Assembly (NCBI GenBank): GCA_949130495.1
Contig: OX422208.1
Coordinates: forward strand, 692,679,702 to 692,743,701
DNA from: Sambucus nigra
Lineage: Eukaryota; Streptophyta; Magnoliopsida; Dipsacales; Adoxaceae
Length of the DNA stretch: 64,000 nucleotides
Reading direction: 5' to 3'
Shown here: positions 46,561 through 57,586 of the stretch, piece by piece
Numbering within the stretch: position 1 is the first letter of the stretch
Layout of the letters: each line of letters opens with the position of its first letter
Made by a program: the position numbers and the translations under genes
Notes under the pieces: generated by a model
What the model was told of the DNA's origin: nothing
What the model saw: the letters and a program-made list of their open reading frames with translations, nothing else
Database searches by the model: none

Positions 46561-47155
46561 GTTCATTATATCATATTATATCCTGTGTTTGGCATCTAAT
46601 CTTATCTAAACTTAAACATTAGAGTTAAAACTTTATTATACGTTTAATGTCAGCACATTTGAATTATAGCATGTGTTTGGCATTTAATCCAACTTAAACG
46701 TGAATATTAGTATCCAAACGAAATCATAAATCTAATATCCATACATATGAATTATAGCCCACGTTTGACATCTAATCTAAAATAAAAATATTAGTATCTG
46801 AACGAAATCATAAATCTGGCATCCACACATATGAAGTGTAGCATGCATTTGGCATTTAATTCAAGTTAACATGAATACTAGGTTTAAATAAATTAATTAT
46901 GCAATATTCACACATATGAATTGTAGCATGCATTTGACATTTAATTCAACTAAACATGAATATTAGCATTAATAATAAACCATACATCCAATATTCATAC
47001 ATATGAACTATAACATGCATTTCTCATCTAATTTAACTAAACATGAATATTAGTAATAAAACTTAATCATACATCTAATATTCAAAAAATTTAAGTTATA
47101 GCTTGCATATGAGATATAATATTATATAAACATGAATATTAGAATCAACATGAAC
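46561..47155. repeat. 85-88-bp tandem array
   Basis: Seven diverged copies of a unit around CATATGAATTATAGCATGCA, then TTTGGCATTTAATYCAACT and AAACATGAATATTAG. The GAATTATAGC word or its variants fall near 46573, 46661, 46749, 46833, 46918, 47005 and 47093, spacing 84-88 bp. Confidence 0.8.
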
Positions 47156-48091
47156 AAGAGAAATAACCCTTTTGGGAAAAAACTACATAGTAGCTGAAAA
47201 AATCATAACTTTTGCTAAAAAAAATTGAGTTAGCACCATAGGGATGTAGATAATTACACCATGATATAGCAAAACAATTTACAAAATTCAAAATTTAATT
47301 TTTTAGAGTGAGATATTGACATCAACATTATTACAAAAATTGTGAAAACTTAATTTTAAGGGCCTAAACAATGTCAGGACGCAAAAATAAAGTGGTTCCC
47401 ACTGCATACAATCGGTTTTGTTTATTTAGTTCTTTATAGTCAACCATGTGAGTTTTGTCAAATTCCGAATAAGTTTAGACCTCTTGTTACAACTAATGAC
47501 TATTGGCGATAGAAGAAATAACGTCACATAATTTCATAGACATACGTTTTGATCAGATTTAATGATAGATCCGGTAATAGACATACGTCTCAGGCTCACA
47601 AAAAAGAAATTTAATGTATATTTCATTATAGGCAAATATTAATAAAGGAAAATCATGAGATCTTACACTTTAGCTCCGATACCACATATATAACCACTCT
47701 TAAGAACACCTCAATATTAATCAAGAACAAAAATCATAGCTAGGTTTTCCAGGGTAATAGAGTATGTATTGATATAAAGATGTTATGCTTGTGAAGTAGT
47801 GTCCGTCTTTTTTTGGGGGGGAAAATATTTTATTTTTCGGTAAGATCCATTTTCACTTGGGATTATTACGTATCTTGGCATATATGTCATAAACAAGGTT
47901 CAAAGGATGCCTAAGGTGTATCCTTATCCCTATGGGAGCATGAAATATTATTGTTTTCCACCTAGTCAAGTATCTAAAAAGGATAAGAATCAATGGCAAA
48001 AGAAGCAGAATATACAGGCATGTACAGGAATATCATGCTAAAAAGAATACAAATCTACATTAAAATAGGTCTAGTCGTCTTAATAAATAAT
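47156..48091. other. Unassigned sequence with a copia-type PBS-like site
   Basis: Read on minus, TGGTATCGGAGC at 47673-47684 resembles the initiator-tRNA-Met primer site of Ty1/copia elements, with one change. It could mark the 5' side of the minus-strand copia relic at 41125-41760. No gene was found. Confidence 0.3.
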
Positions 48092-48110
48092 TGTTCCCAA
48101 TGGAGTCTCC
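48092..48110 (-). other. Primer-binding site of Ogre-like element
   Basis: Read on minus, TGGAGACTCCATTGGGAAC follows the LTR end ...GGGTTCTCA by three bases. It resembles the TGGCGACTC...GGGGAC primer site of Ogre elements. It fixes LTR copy B as a 5' LTR of a minus-strand element. Confidence 0.5.
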
Positions 48111-48114
48111 ACTA

Positions 48115-48970
48115 TGAGAACCCGGACACGGGGCAAAGCGCCTCTCTCCTACCCCCACCCTACTCGTGTGTTTCCTTTTGGGACTGTTATATGGAGGACA
48201 AGGGTCATTATCGATGACATGTGGTCATTAACTTGTTCTCTTTTGAAAAAAAAATGGATTCTCTGATCTAGTTTACTAAAAAATGGACAAATGTGGGTGT
48301 AGGCCTCCGTAGAGACATAGTGATGGAAAGTTATCTGCATGTTAGCTAGAGAGTTAAAGGTTTGGGGACTGGGTTACGGATTGGGAAGGTGTTAGGCACC
48401 CGCTCCACCCTTGAACGACAGTCTGTAGTGTAGTGTGGGATGTATGTGTAGGTAATATATACGAAGGATAAATATGTAAAAAGTCAGACTTTTTCACTCG
48501 AACGACAGTCTGAGTGAGCCTACGTACTCGCACAAAGCGATTCAAAGTCCACATAGTTCGTGAATGAGTTAAGAGTGACTTCACACCATATAGAGGCTCG
48601 ATGTTAGAGATATAATATTTATTTGATCATTCGAGATGTCTTCAAAGTGAAATAGAAGAATAAATGAAAATATATATGTTTTGAGTTCATGAAACAACTT
48701 GGACAAAATTATTTCACTCGTAAAAATTCTTGATGATGAAAGAATAACTAAACTTCCATAATTAAGATAAAAATACAAAATAAAATCCCCGAATGCAATG
48801 ATCCACTAGCCTATATGAGAACATTCATGATTTTGAAGCATATTTGTTTAGCTTTGAGAAAATGGATGAATATATAAATGTTTTAACTTGAGTTTGAGCG
48901 ATCGTTCTTCTTTAATAAACCTACGTATCCACCATAGGCATAATCAAAGTCAATGTAGTTCAGACATTAT
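48115..48970 (-). repeat. Ogre-like LTR, copy B (minus), interrupted by gypsy-3
   Basis: An inverted counterpart of 37752-38771 with the same landmarks. Homology runs right up to 48970, where the gypsy-3 LTR begins, so gypsy-3 inserted inside this LTR. About 60 bp of its outer end should lie on the far side of gypsy-3, outside the window. Confidence 0.6.
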
Positions 48971-49474
48971 TGATACCAAAATCTACCACCCTACATGGAC
49001 CAGTCACAAGCCACCACGTGTCATCCAATGTGGCACAAGTCCAAGTCAGCCTGGCCAAGTCAATGAAGCCCAACCTACAACGAATCCCGACCAATAGGGA
49101 AGCCCGACCAATAAGGAAGCCCGACCAACGGCCTGTATTGATAACAAGGCGACGACAGTCCTACAGCCTGTATTGCTAATGAAGCGATAACCTTCATGCA
49201 ATTAATTCTCATTATATATTGATGTAAATGCCTAACAGATAAAGGCATTTCATCCTTGAACACGACAACTATCAGGAGCCCTATTGGGCTATAAATACTT
49301 TGTATCACCCTCATTGCAAGGGACAGAAAAATAAATCAAGGCAGTCAATACATAAGAGTGGAGGTAGGCTATTTCTTTGAGCCGAACCACTTTAAAATAT
49401 CTTATGTCTTATTTGTTTTAATCAATTTATCTGTGATCAATTAATTAGGCCTAGTCTAGTTTTTTGCATCAACA
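48971..49474 (+). repeat. 5' LTR of gypsy-3
   Basis: The right edge CATCAACA is fixed by the PBS. The left edge TGATACCAAAATC is placed where Ogre-LTR homology stops. Its length is 504 bp. Internal short repeats of CCCGACCAAYRRGGAAG occur at about 49085-49125. The partner LTR is not in the window, so the start is an inference. Confidence 0.65.
49290..49297 (+). promoter_or_regulatory. TATA box of gypsy-3 LTR
   Basis: GGGCTATAAATACTTTG, a good TATA match, lies about 180 bp before the LTR end, with CCCTCATTGCAAGGG downstream as in the other two families. Confidence 0.6.
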
Positions 49475-49496
49475 GATTGGTGTCGTTTGTGGGAAC
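49475..49496 (+). other. Primer-binding site of gypsy-3
   Basis: The site, which contains TTGGTGTCGTTTGTGGGAAC, follows the LTR end directly and matches the gypsy-1/2 sites in its second half. Confidence 0.65.
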
Positions 49497-49528
49497 TTAT
49501 TCCTAATATTTTCACTAATTAATCATTC

Positions 49529-51240
49529 ATGGCTGAAATACCTGAATCAAGTACCAGAAATGAGGGAATTCTGCCTAATCCCTCTGCCCCTGCAAACAAC
49601 AATGATCTAACAGTAATTTTGGCTCGTTTGGCTAAAGGTCAAGAGGCTATGAAGGATACTATGCGACAATTGGCCTAAACTTTGCAAGCTGGAGTTCTTA
49701 CACAATTTAATCCAAGGAATATGCCACCCTTGCCATCCAGGAGTGTTGGGCATAGCCATTCCAGAACTTCAAGTGATCCTTCATACCTTCCTGGAGAAAC
49801 TTCTTCAATCAGGATCACTAACTCCACTGATGGATAGTCCCTTGTCCCAGAAAGATTGAGTTCCTTAGAAAGGATAAGTATGGCCTCTCCTTTCGATTAT
49901 TTGGGACCCCAGAGAAATGCCCTAGGGTTTGCATCGAGAAATACTCGACGACCAAGCGATTTAAGGAAAGGTTCAGCCCAATCCAGATTAAGCACCCGAT
50001 GAATTGATTGATCCAGCCAAAGGGAAGGTTCGCAAAAAGAAAGTTTAGTACGGTCTGTTAATCGGCATAAAAAAGTTGCCACCCATGGTGCTGGCAGTGA
50101 TGCTTGGAAAGGTTCCATTCAACATTTGGAAGATAGATTAGGAGAAATGGCCAAGGTTAAAAATCCCCTCCAAAGAAGTTTTATTAAGGGATCCCCCTTT
50201 GTGCAAGCCATCGTAGATTTCCCCATACCGACCAAGTTTAAAGCTCAAGTGGTCACTTCCAAATATGTTGTGAAAAATGATCCAGTTCTTCATATAGAAC
50301 AATATTAAGCAGCGACTGATATCTATGTTGTTCCTGATAAGATAAGATGTAGGGCATTTTCAGGAACAATAACTAGATCTGCTCAAATCTGGTACAATAG
50401 TCTTCCTCAGGAGAAGATTTCTTATTTCCAATAACTCATCGAGATATTCATTGGTAATTTTTGCTTTGGGGCAAAACTAGTGAAATAAGTAGCTTACATA
50501 ACTCGTTTCAACAATGAGAAACTGGAAGTTATTGATTATAAAGAAAATACCGCAACCATTACCCTCATAAGTGGTTTGCTCCCTGACAAACTGTACTATA
50601 CCTTGGCTAAAGATCCCCCGAAGATGATGACAGAATTAATGGCCAAGGAAGCAAAGATTACGAATGCAGAGGAAGCTATGGCTATTAAAAAGAATTCAGA
50701 TGTAAAGGCGGAAGCAAAGATAGAAGGAGAGTCAGATAAGAAGGAACACAAGAATCACAATGAACACAGGAGTTTGAAGGTAAAGGAGGGCATAGACCGG
50801 CTTTAAAAATTCACTAATTACACTACCTTGATAGTGGATATACGTCACGTGCTGGAGGAAATCAAGCACAATAATGATTTAAGTTGGCCTAAAAAGTTAA
50901 GGTCACTTGTTGATAAATAGGATAAATCCAAGTATTATGAGTTTCACAAAGATCATAGTCATACTACCAACTGCTGTATTGCCCTCCAGAATGAGATAGA
51001 AGCACTCATCTAAAGAGAAAAGTTGCACAGGTTTATTGATCGGCAGGCCGGTGGAAGAATTGGAGGTAGAGGTCGGAAGATATCTAAATCACTAGTTAAG
51101 CCTAATGAAGACACTAAGAATAACCACAATGAAGGTCCAGAAGATGATCCTGATCTCCTCAAGAAGCCTAGACAACCGAAATATGAGGTATTCACACTCA
51201 GTTTTGGTTCTTTTGATTGCCACATGATTACAGGTGGAGA
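49529..51240 (+). pseudogene. gypsy-3 gag
   Basis: Starts at ATG 49529 (MAEIPESSTRNEGILPNPSA), 33 bp after the PBS. Stops follow at 49676 and 49837. The capsid region (PF03732 type) runs from about 50120, with LEDRLGEMAKVKNPLQRSFI, FPIPTKFKAQVV, SAQIWYNSLPQE and FNNEKLEVIDYKEN. The zinc-knuckle-like end, EFHKDHSHTTNCCIALQNEI near 50940-51000, has Cys and His residues displaced. The C-terminus is Lys/Asp-rich. Stops at about 50307, 50433 and 50805 break it. Confidence 0.8.
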
Positions 51241-51268
51241 TACAGGATGAGGAGATCATACAGCAGAA

Positions 51269-51920
51269 ATGAAATCTTACCTCAATGAGGCCCAAGTTTG
51301 CTCCTATATTCAGCGAATCAACCTCCCCGAGGAAGACCGATCGAGAAAGGTTAACAAGGATAAGCTCGTAATTGGCTTTTCCAAAAATGATCTATCTAGA
51401 GTGTTGTATCCTCATGATGATCCTTTAGTGATCAGAGTCAGGATGAAAGAAGTACTGGTGGCAAAAACATTAGTGGATAACGAAAGTTCAACAAATATTA
51501 TGTTTTATCCTTTTTTTGATAGTTTGGGATGAAAACTCAACCACCTGGAGCCTTACCACAAGCCACTTATTAGCTTTTCTAGCGAGAGTATTTCCACTGG
51601 GGACAATCAAACTAGACGTGTTGATCGGGACATGGGCGACGAGCAGGTCAGAGAAAGTAAAATTCTTTATAATGGGAAAAAATGTTCATTCCTCCAACAA
51701 TATGATCATGGGAAGAGTTGGTTTGAAGAAATTCAAAGTTTTACCCTCTATTTTTCATCAATGCTTAAAGTTCCCAACCAACTTCGAAGTTGGAGTAGTG
51801 AAAGGAGATTAGAAAGTATCTTGAGAGTGCTACTATTCCTCTATCGAGGAAGAAGATATGTTGGAGACAAAGAGGAAAACAACCACTTCTCAAGTGGATA
51901 TATTTGAGCCGAACAATGAT
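51269..51920 (+). pseudogene. gypsy-3 aspartic protease
   Basis: DKLVIGFSKNDLSRVLYPHD, then DPLVIRVRMKEVLVAKTLV and DNESSTNIMFYPFFDSLG: the catalytic Asp is kept, but the two following Gly positions read Asn-Glu. A stop at 51530 and a change of frame lead to the flap and C-terminal part (ILYNGKKCSFLQQYDHGK in a shifted frame) to about 51905. Confidence 0.75.
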
Positions 51921-52760
51921 TTTGAGGTTGAAACCTTAGATCCATGAGACGAATGTGAGCTTGTAAAAGGCCAAGTGATGGAGGCAACAGAAAGCATTGT
52001 TCTGGACGATGATAAACCAGAATGAACAACTCAAATAAGAGCATTATTGGAACCAGTTCTTAAACAGGAGTTGATAGCTTTTTTAAGGAAAAGAAAATAG
52101 GTGTTCGCTTGGAGTCATGAAGATATGCCAAGCATAAACCTAAACTTTTCGTTCCATGAGCTAAATGTTAATAAGGAGGTTAAACCTATGAAGCAACGAA
52201 GAAGAGTTTTTAGCCTAGATAAGAACTAGGCTATACAGGAAGAAGTGGATAAGCTTAAAAAAGATTCCTTTATTGAAGATGTGAAATACCCAGATTGGTT
52301 GGCCAGCGTAGTTATGGTTAAGAAGAAGAACAATAGATGGAGGATGTGTGTAGATTTTACTGACTTGAACAAAGCGTGTCCAAAAGATCACTTTCCTTTG
52401 CCATGAATTGATCAATTGGCAGACGCTACTTCTGGGCATGAGCTACTGAGTTTTATGGATGCATATTCTGGTTATAACCAGATCAAAATGAAGCCCGAAG
52501 ATAGAGAAAATACTTCTTTTATCACTCCCCGGGGAACTTATTGCCATAATGTTATGACATTTGGTCTGAAAAATGCAGGTGCTACTTATTAGAGATTGGT
52601 AAATAAAATATTTTAGGAGAAGATAGGCAAGAATATGGAGGTCTACGTTGATGATATGCTCACTAAGAGCAAAAAAGTTATTAATCATATTATCGACCTC
52701 AGCCAGACGTTTGATCACTTGGAGAAGCACCAGATGAAATAAAACCCCATGCATCTTTGA
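51921..52760 (+). pseudogene. gypsy-3 reverse transcriptase
   Basis: After a linker, NRWRMCVDFTDLNKACPKDH at about 52330 is followed by FPLP, a stop at 52404, then IDQLADATSGHELLSFMDAY, SGYNQIKMKPEDRENTSF and FGLKNAGATY. The catalytic box reads YVDDML at about 52645, the only one of the three elements with both catalytic Asp residues. Stops at 52590, 52614 and 52739 still break the frame. Confidence 0.85.
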
Positions 52761-52761
52761 A

Positions 52762-53500
52762 GTGCAAGAAGGAATGTACCTCGGGCATATAGTGAATCAA
52801 AGAGGCATTGAAGCTAATCCGGATAAGATTAAATCTCTAATCGAAATGCAGTCCCCGACCTATAAAAAGGATGTTCAAAGGTTAACAGGATGTGTAGCGA
52901 CACTCAAAAGATTCGTATCTCGAGCAACAGATAAATGCTTTCCATTATTTAATGTGCTCAGAAAAACCTTTGAATGGAATAATGAATGTGATAAAGCCTT
53001 CCTATAATTGAGGAAGTACCTAGGAGAACCACCACTACTCTCCCGACCAGTGTTGGGATAAACGTTTTATCTATATTTAGTAGTTTCTGAGTCAGCTATT
53101 AGCTCTGTCGTGATCAGGGAAGAGAATGGAGTCCAAAATCCAGTTTCTTCACTAGCAAATCTTTTCGAGGTGCAGAAGTTAGATATCCCAGATTAGATAA
53201 ATTAGCATTGGCTTTAATTGAGGCTAGTAGACGAATGAAGCCATATTTTCAAGCTCACACTATAGTGGTATACACTGACATGCCACTAAGGCAAGATTTG
53301 TATAATCCAGAGAAATCCAGGAGATTGATGTATCGAGCTGTGGAGTTAGAGAAATATGACCTTGTATATGAACCAATGACTGCTTTAAAAGTTCAAGCTG
53401 TAGCTGATTTTATTGCAAAATTCACTTACTCAGAGGTCCCCGAGCAACAAGGGACTCTAATCGAGCAACAGGCAAGAGTCAGCAAGTCTACTGAAGAGAC
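52762..53500 (+). pseudogene. gypsy-3 RT-linked RNase H domain
   Basis: MYLGHIVNQRGIEANPDKIK, then KDVQRLTGCVATLKRFVSRA, a stop at 53007, VSESAISSVVIREENG, and an open block from 53208 with LIEASRRMKPYFQAHTIVVY, TDMPLRQDLYNPEKS and AVELEKYDLVYEP. A frameshift near 53160 separates the halves. A hydrophilic linker leads into the second RNase H. Confidence 0.8.
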
Positions 53501-53788
53501 GCCCGACCAACTCCAAGTAAGGGAAGATGCAGAAAAAGTTATCACCAATCAACCAGAACCCTCTAGTGGAGTACAAGAGATGGAGAAGAAGTATGAGGAA
53601 GTGAAGGATAAAATTTTCCATCATGGAATTCTAACAAACCAAGCGTTCGACAACGCTATTCCTATATGGAGCTTGTATGTTGATGGGTCATCATGCTCAA
53701 CTGGATGTGGGGATAGAATCATTCTCAATACCCCAGAAGAGAAAGATGTAGAGTACGCTCTACGATTCCAATTTTAAGACTTTAATAA
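53501..53788 (+). pseudogene. gypsy-3 second RNase H, part before CACTA-2
   Basis: A Gln/Glu-rich linker is followed by PIWSLYVDGSSCSTGCGDRI (first catalytic Asp) and DVEYALRFQF, then a stop and DFNN at the CACTA-2 target TAA. The frame resumes beyond the transposon at 61556 with the EAEYEAVIVGL block. Insertion thus falls between the first Asp and the Glu of the second RNase H. Confidence 0.8.
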
Positions 53789-53802
53789 CACTACACTAAA
53801 AA
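53789..53802 (+). repeat. Left TIR of CACTA-2
   Basis: CACTACACTAAAAA, paired with the inverted CACTACACCAAAAA at 61542-61555; TAA duplication outside. Confidence 0.9.
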
Positions 53803-53945
53803 TCGTGATTTGGCACACTCTGATATTAAAAATTTAGCACAAGTTTAAAGTTGTGGCAAATTCTGGCTCGGTTTAATGACAATCTGACACACTTTAAAAC
53901 AGTGCCAAAATTTGGCACTATTTTAAAGTGTGCCAAAATTGAGTA
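53803..53945. repeat. Left subterminal repeats of CACTA-2
   Basis: Repeated TTTGGCACACT / AAAGTGTGCCAAA variants in both orientations, mirrored at 61320-61541. They are likely binding sites for a TnpA-type protein supplied in trans. Confidence 0.8.
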
Positions 53946-55765
53946 CACTTGACTAAGATATAAAACACCCTAAAAAAATTCACCAAACTCATACTTTGGT
54001 ATCCCGCTCTATCTTCCCGCTCATCCCTATCTCTGCTTTGACCTCTCCACTCATCTCTCTCTCTCTCTCTCCCTCCAGCTCTCTCTCCGCACAACTTCCT
54101 CTCTCCACGCAACTCTCTTTATCTCTCCACTCGTCCCGCTCAGATAACCTCATTCTTTCTCTTTACTCCTTGCCTCTTCTTCGGTATCCATAGATCTTGT
54201 ATTCAAGTTTCAATTGTATCTTTTAATCGATATTTTACTCTATTTTATCTTGCCTCTCTATAAATTTCCCAACTACATACATATCATATACATACATATA
54301 CAAATGTAAAATGTAGATGTCTACATGTATTTATATACGTTTTTATATGTGGATCGTTTATATTATTTGGTAATCAAAGTTAGTTTCAGCTTAAATTAGT
54401 GTCTGTGCAAGTATTGATTCTTAGTTTGGCAGATATGTGGTTATTTTGGCAGTAGTCTGTTTAGTATATACATTTGGATTGCTTGATATGTTGTCCTTAC
54501 GGATTTTTTTTATTGAAAAAGTATTATAATACATTAAAAGGTTTATGGTGATCTACTGGGCTAATACTGGATAATAAATATATTACGAGTCTGTAAAGTC
54601 GAAGATCACAAATGTATGTACTTATGATGTCAGAATGTGTGCCCTGAGTGTTTGCAATATTATAAAGTCTTGACCGTATTCGTTATAAGATGTGTGCTTT
54701 TGTCTTCATATTTTTTATAAATTAAATGCCATTTTAGGGAATGGCTTTTGGGTTGTTGATATGGATGACAAAGGTTATTTTCTTAGGTATGTTTATTTTT
54801 AATTTGCATATTTGTCTATTGCAAAATTTGTTGATTATGCTTTTAATTAATACTAACATAAGTTATAATTCAAGGTGAAGTGTTGAAAGGAAAAAAGTTG
54901 GTGTTGACGCTTACATAGCTACAATCTTGGTAAGAAATTTTCATGTCTTTTATGTTATGTATATATATATTTGGTGTTGACGCTTGCATAGTTGCGAGTT
55001 CGAATATGGATCTTCAATGAATTTAAGGTGTTCTTTTACTGATTTGAATATCATGTCTGATAAAGATACTGAATATTCTAATGTGTATAAATATAGCATT
55101 AGATTACTATTTTCATACATGCCTAAGGAGTTTCATTTTAGGCATAACATAGTTGGATCCAAATTTTTGGTGTGGTATGGGTGGTAGTCTCTAGAGAGCA
55201 TTTGCATCAAGAAAATGCACTTTGTTTTCATTCTTCCCCCATCAATTATTTACTAGTAATGTAAATTTAGTTTTTAAATTAGATGTTGGGCGTCTACATT
55301 TAAAACACATCTCTTTTTAGAGAAGTAATTTCTTATTTATAGCCCTAGCTAACAACTGGTAAAGACTTTACCATAGTGAGTAATATGTCAATTCTTTGTT
55401 GGTCTTTATCACATACTTCTCATGTCATAGTGTGAATTTGTTGGTAATTCATTTATTTGGCATTCTAAAAAGGCCTAATTAACATTTTTTTTTCAATGAT
55501 GTCTTGGCCTTAGCTAACAACATTGTCTTGAAGCAATGATGTCTTGGACTCTTTGAGATGATGTAACATCTTAATGCCGAGGTATTAACATTTATTAATT
55601 TAATCCCTCCAATGAGATATAACTGTGGTGACGTTGTTAATTTTACCTGTGAAAGCAATACTTTGATTAGTGAAGGTCCTTGGTTATTTTACTATCAGTG
55701 CGCTTCAACTCTAATTTATATTTCTAAAAAATCTTATGTTACGCATACTAGACGGACAGTAAAAA
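53946..55765. other. CACTA-2 interior, left part
   Basis: A CT-rich stretch (54040-54190) resembling a plant 5' leader is followed by AT-rich sequence with exon-like scraps (54735-54785, ending TTCTTAG before GTATG; 54870-54930, ending CTTG before GTAAG). No product was recognised. It may be the promoter and first exons of a captured gene. Confidence 0.35.
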
Positions 55766-55869
55766 AACATTCCCAAGTATGCTCCAGCACAATTCTACAT
55801 TGACAATGTGTTTTCTCGGATCAAGGAGTAAAAGATAATGTCCCTAAAACCTTTTGTTGATCGCCTTGG
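55766..55869 (+). pseudogene. O-fucosyltransferase-like exon fragment in CACTA-2
   Basis: The frame reads IPKYAPAQFYIDNVFSRIKE, one stop, then KIMSLKPFVDRLG, and ends in phase at a GTAAG donor (55870). This resembles the segment of plant O-fucosyltransferase family proteins (PF10250) with FYI..V...IKEKK...LKPFVDRLG, where an intron follows. Host proteins of this family are Golgi glycosyltransferases. The following exon (expected to contain an LRCRVNYHALKF-like block) was not found, so only a fragment was captured or kept. The assignment rests on recalled family sequence. Confidence 0.5.
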
Positions 55870-56445
55870 GTAAGTTTAATGATGTCATTCAGATCTGCAT
55901 TGTATTTAGCTTTTATTGAGGTTAGATTTTGGAATTATTTTGATTTGTTTTCATGGATGTAAATAGAAGGGTTTCCATACATGTGCTTGACATACTCCAA
56001 TAGTTCTTGCATACCCGAGGGATTTACAGGAAATTACTTTAAAACATATACAATGAAAAATAGAGATGAACAAATATTCTTATGAAGCTGTATTTCAGCC
56101 CTCACATGATCTGGTGGCAAGTCACCTTGAATCACTACAACCAAAAGTAAGGAAATCTATATTAGTTCCCTAAAGTCTAATTAATTTATCCACAAAAAGT
56201 GATTGACTTAGCTCGATCAAGTACCACAGTTAGCTCTTCTAAATTGAAAATTGAAAAGAACATATATCCAACAAACCAAATCAAACATAAACACTATTTA
56301 TAAGGAGGATAACTAATAGGAAGATACAATGCTAAATTCAAACATGAGCTAGGTAGAGTTGATTCAGTAAGGCTAATCAAGTTCAAGTCATTTGCAAGTA
56401 TGTTTTAGCACCGAGCAACTAGTCTTTAGTTAACATACATGTAGA

Positions 56446-56871
56446 CTAAATGGCCATGTTTGCCTCTAAGTCCCTGTTATCCATTTCAAGGTTCCTAGAT
56501 TTTTCCTTAACATAGAACGTGACATAATGGTTCAGTATGAGGAAATCAAATGAACCCTTGATTTTCTTAGATTCATATTTGGTGAACGCTGGAATTCTTG
56601 TGCCTGCATTCTTCTTTATAATATCGGGATAGTTGCCAAACACCAAGGGACTTACTAGCCTGAAATACAAATCATGAAACAAACAGCTACCAAATGACAA
56701 TCCCCCTTGTGTAAAATATGGCACTTCACTTATTGTTCCAAATATTACACGCATCCCTTGTGTTAGATATGGCACCCACGTTCCCTCGTGTTTTAATTTT
56801 GTAAAACCTGCTACCTCTTCTTGCCCGAGTAGCGAAGGTGCAAATTTTGAAACAAGAGACGATGTGAGCAT
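56446..56871 (-). pseudogene. GH1 beta-glucosidase-like exon fragment in CACTA-2
   Basis: An open frame of 141 codons on minus. The part from about 56690 to 56446 reads FRLVSPLVFGNYPDIIKKNA, then RIPAFTKYESKKIKGSFDFL, LNHYVTFYVKEKSR and LEMDNRDLEANMAI. This is the GH1 region after the catalytic acid: W/F...PLVFGDYP..M+K..G.R.PAFT..ES..+KGSFDF.G.NHY..YVKD. The catalytic Glu residues lie outside this exon. The upstream part (56871-56700) has no clear match. It runs opposite to the O-fucosyltransferase-like piece, so the two came from different genes. Confidence 0.65.
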
Positions 56872-57011
56872 AATATTTTAAACAAAATAAGAGTTATCTG
56901 TAATTATGATATAGGGTGGATCCATGTAAGTTTACCCTTTAAAAGAACATAGATACAACTTATATACATAGGATTTTTTACTCACCAACCAACCCAAACA
57001 TCAAGGGCTCA

Positions 57012-57586
57012 TTGCGTCGTAATCACATCTATCGTTGCATTGGTATAAGGAAAAATTGTATCCTCATTCGTCTCAATTATGAGGAGCATTACCCACGTTT
57101 ATGGCTTCATGAACAATGGTATATCCACAAGTCGCCAATGAAAGTTTTCAAACGGTCTACCACTTCCAATGAAAATAAAGATAGCACCAAAGCCCCGATT
57201 TGGGTATTTCTCCCATATCTACCAGTTCACTTCTTCTCCAAGACTGTCTTATTTTTAATCACACAAATTATTGGGACTCCGCTAAAATTAGATGAATCAA
57301 CAGCTAAAATCATTCGTCCTATCCAAGATCGGGTTTCTGTGGAGGTAGGTCTTATCAAACTCTTACCTAAATGGTTTGATTGGAAGAGGGGAGCTTGAAG
57401 AATGATTCGATTGATAATACTTCCTTAATAATGATACAGTCTGTTTTTATAAGCAAAAACACTAATATTATGGGCTCCGTAGATATTGGGATGGGAGAAT
57501 CCAATCCTATGGACTCTACTATTTCTTGTATTGGTTCAATGGGCCTCAATCAAGTAAATTGGAAACTCAGAGTCTTAGAATATTAG
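57012..57586 (+). pseudogene. DUF4283-type fragment in CACTA-2
   Basis: An open frame of 128 codons reads RNHIYRCIGIRKNCILIRLN, then EEHYPRLWLHEQWYIHKSPM, KAPIWVFLPYLPVHFFSKT and LFLITQIIGTPLKLDESTA, with IRPIQDRVSVEVGLIKLLPK. This is the DUF4283 pattern (ILIR...ED...W....WY..G.PM.V..W... IWV..P.LP..F......I...IG.PL..D..T....RPS.AR..VE.DL), found in ORF1 of plant LINEs and in many plant genes. A zinc knuckle is not seen downstream, where another short open frame runs to 57586. LINE ORF1 fragment or captured gene are both possible. Confidence 0.6.

Noticed and set aside
53996..54193. Open frame of Ser/Leu repeats in CACTA-2
   Set aside because: CT-rich low-complexity DNA; reads open on both strands. 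More likely a leader-like sequence.
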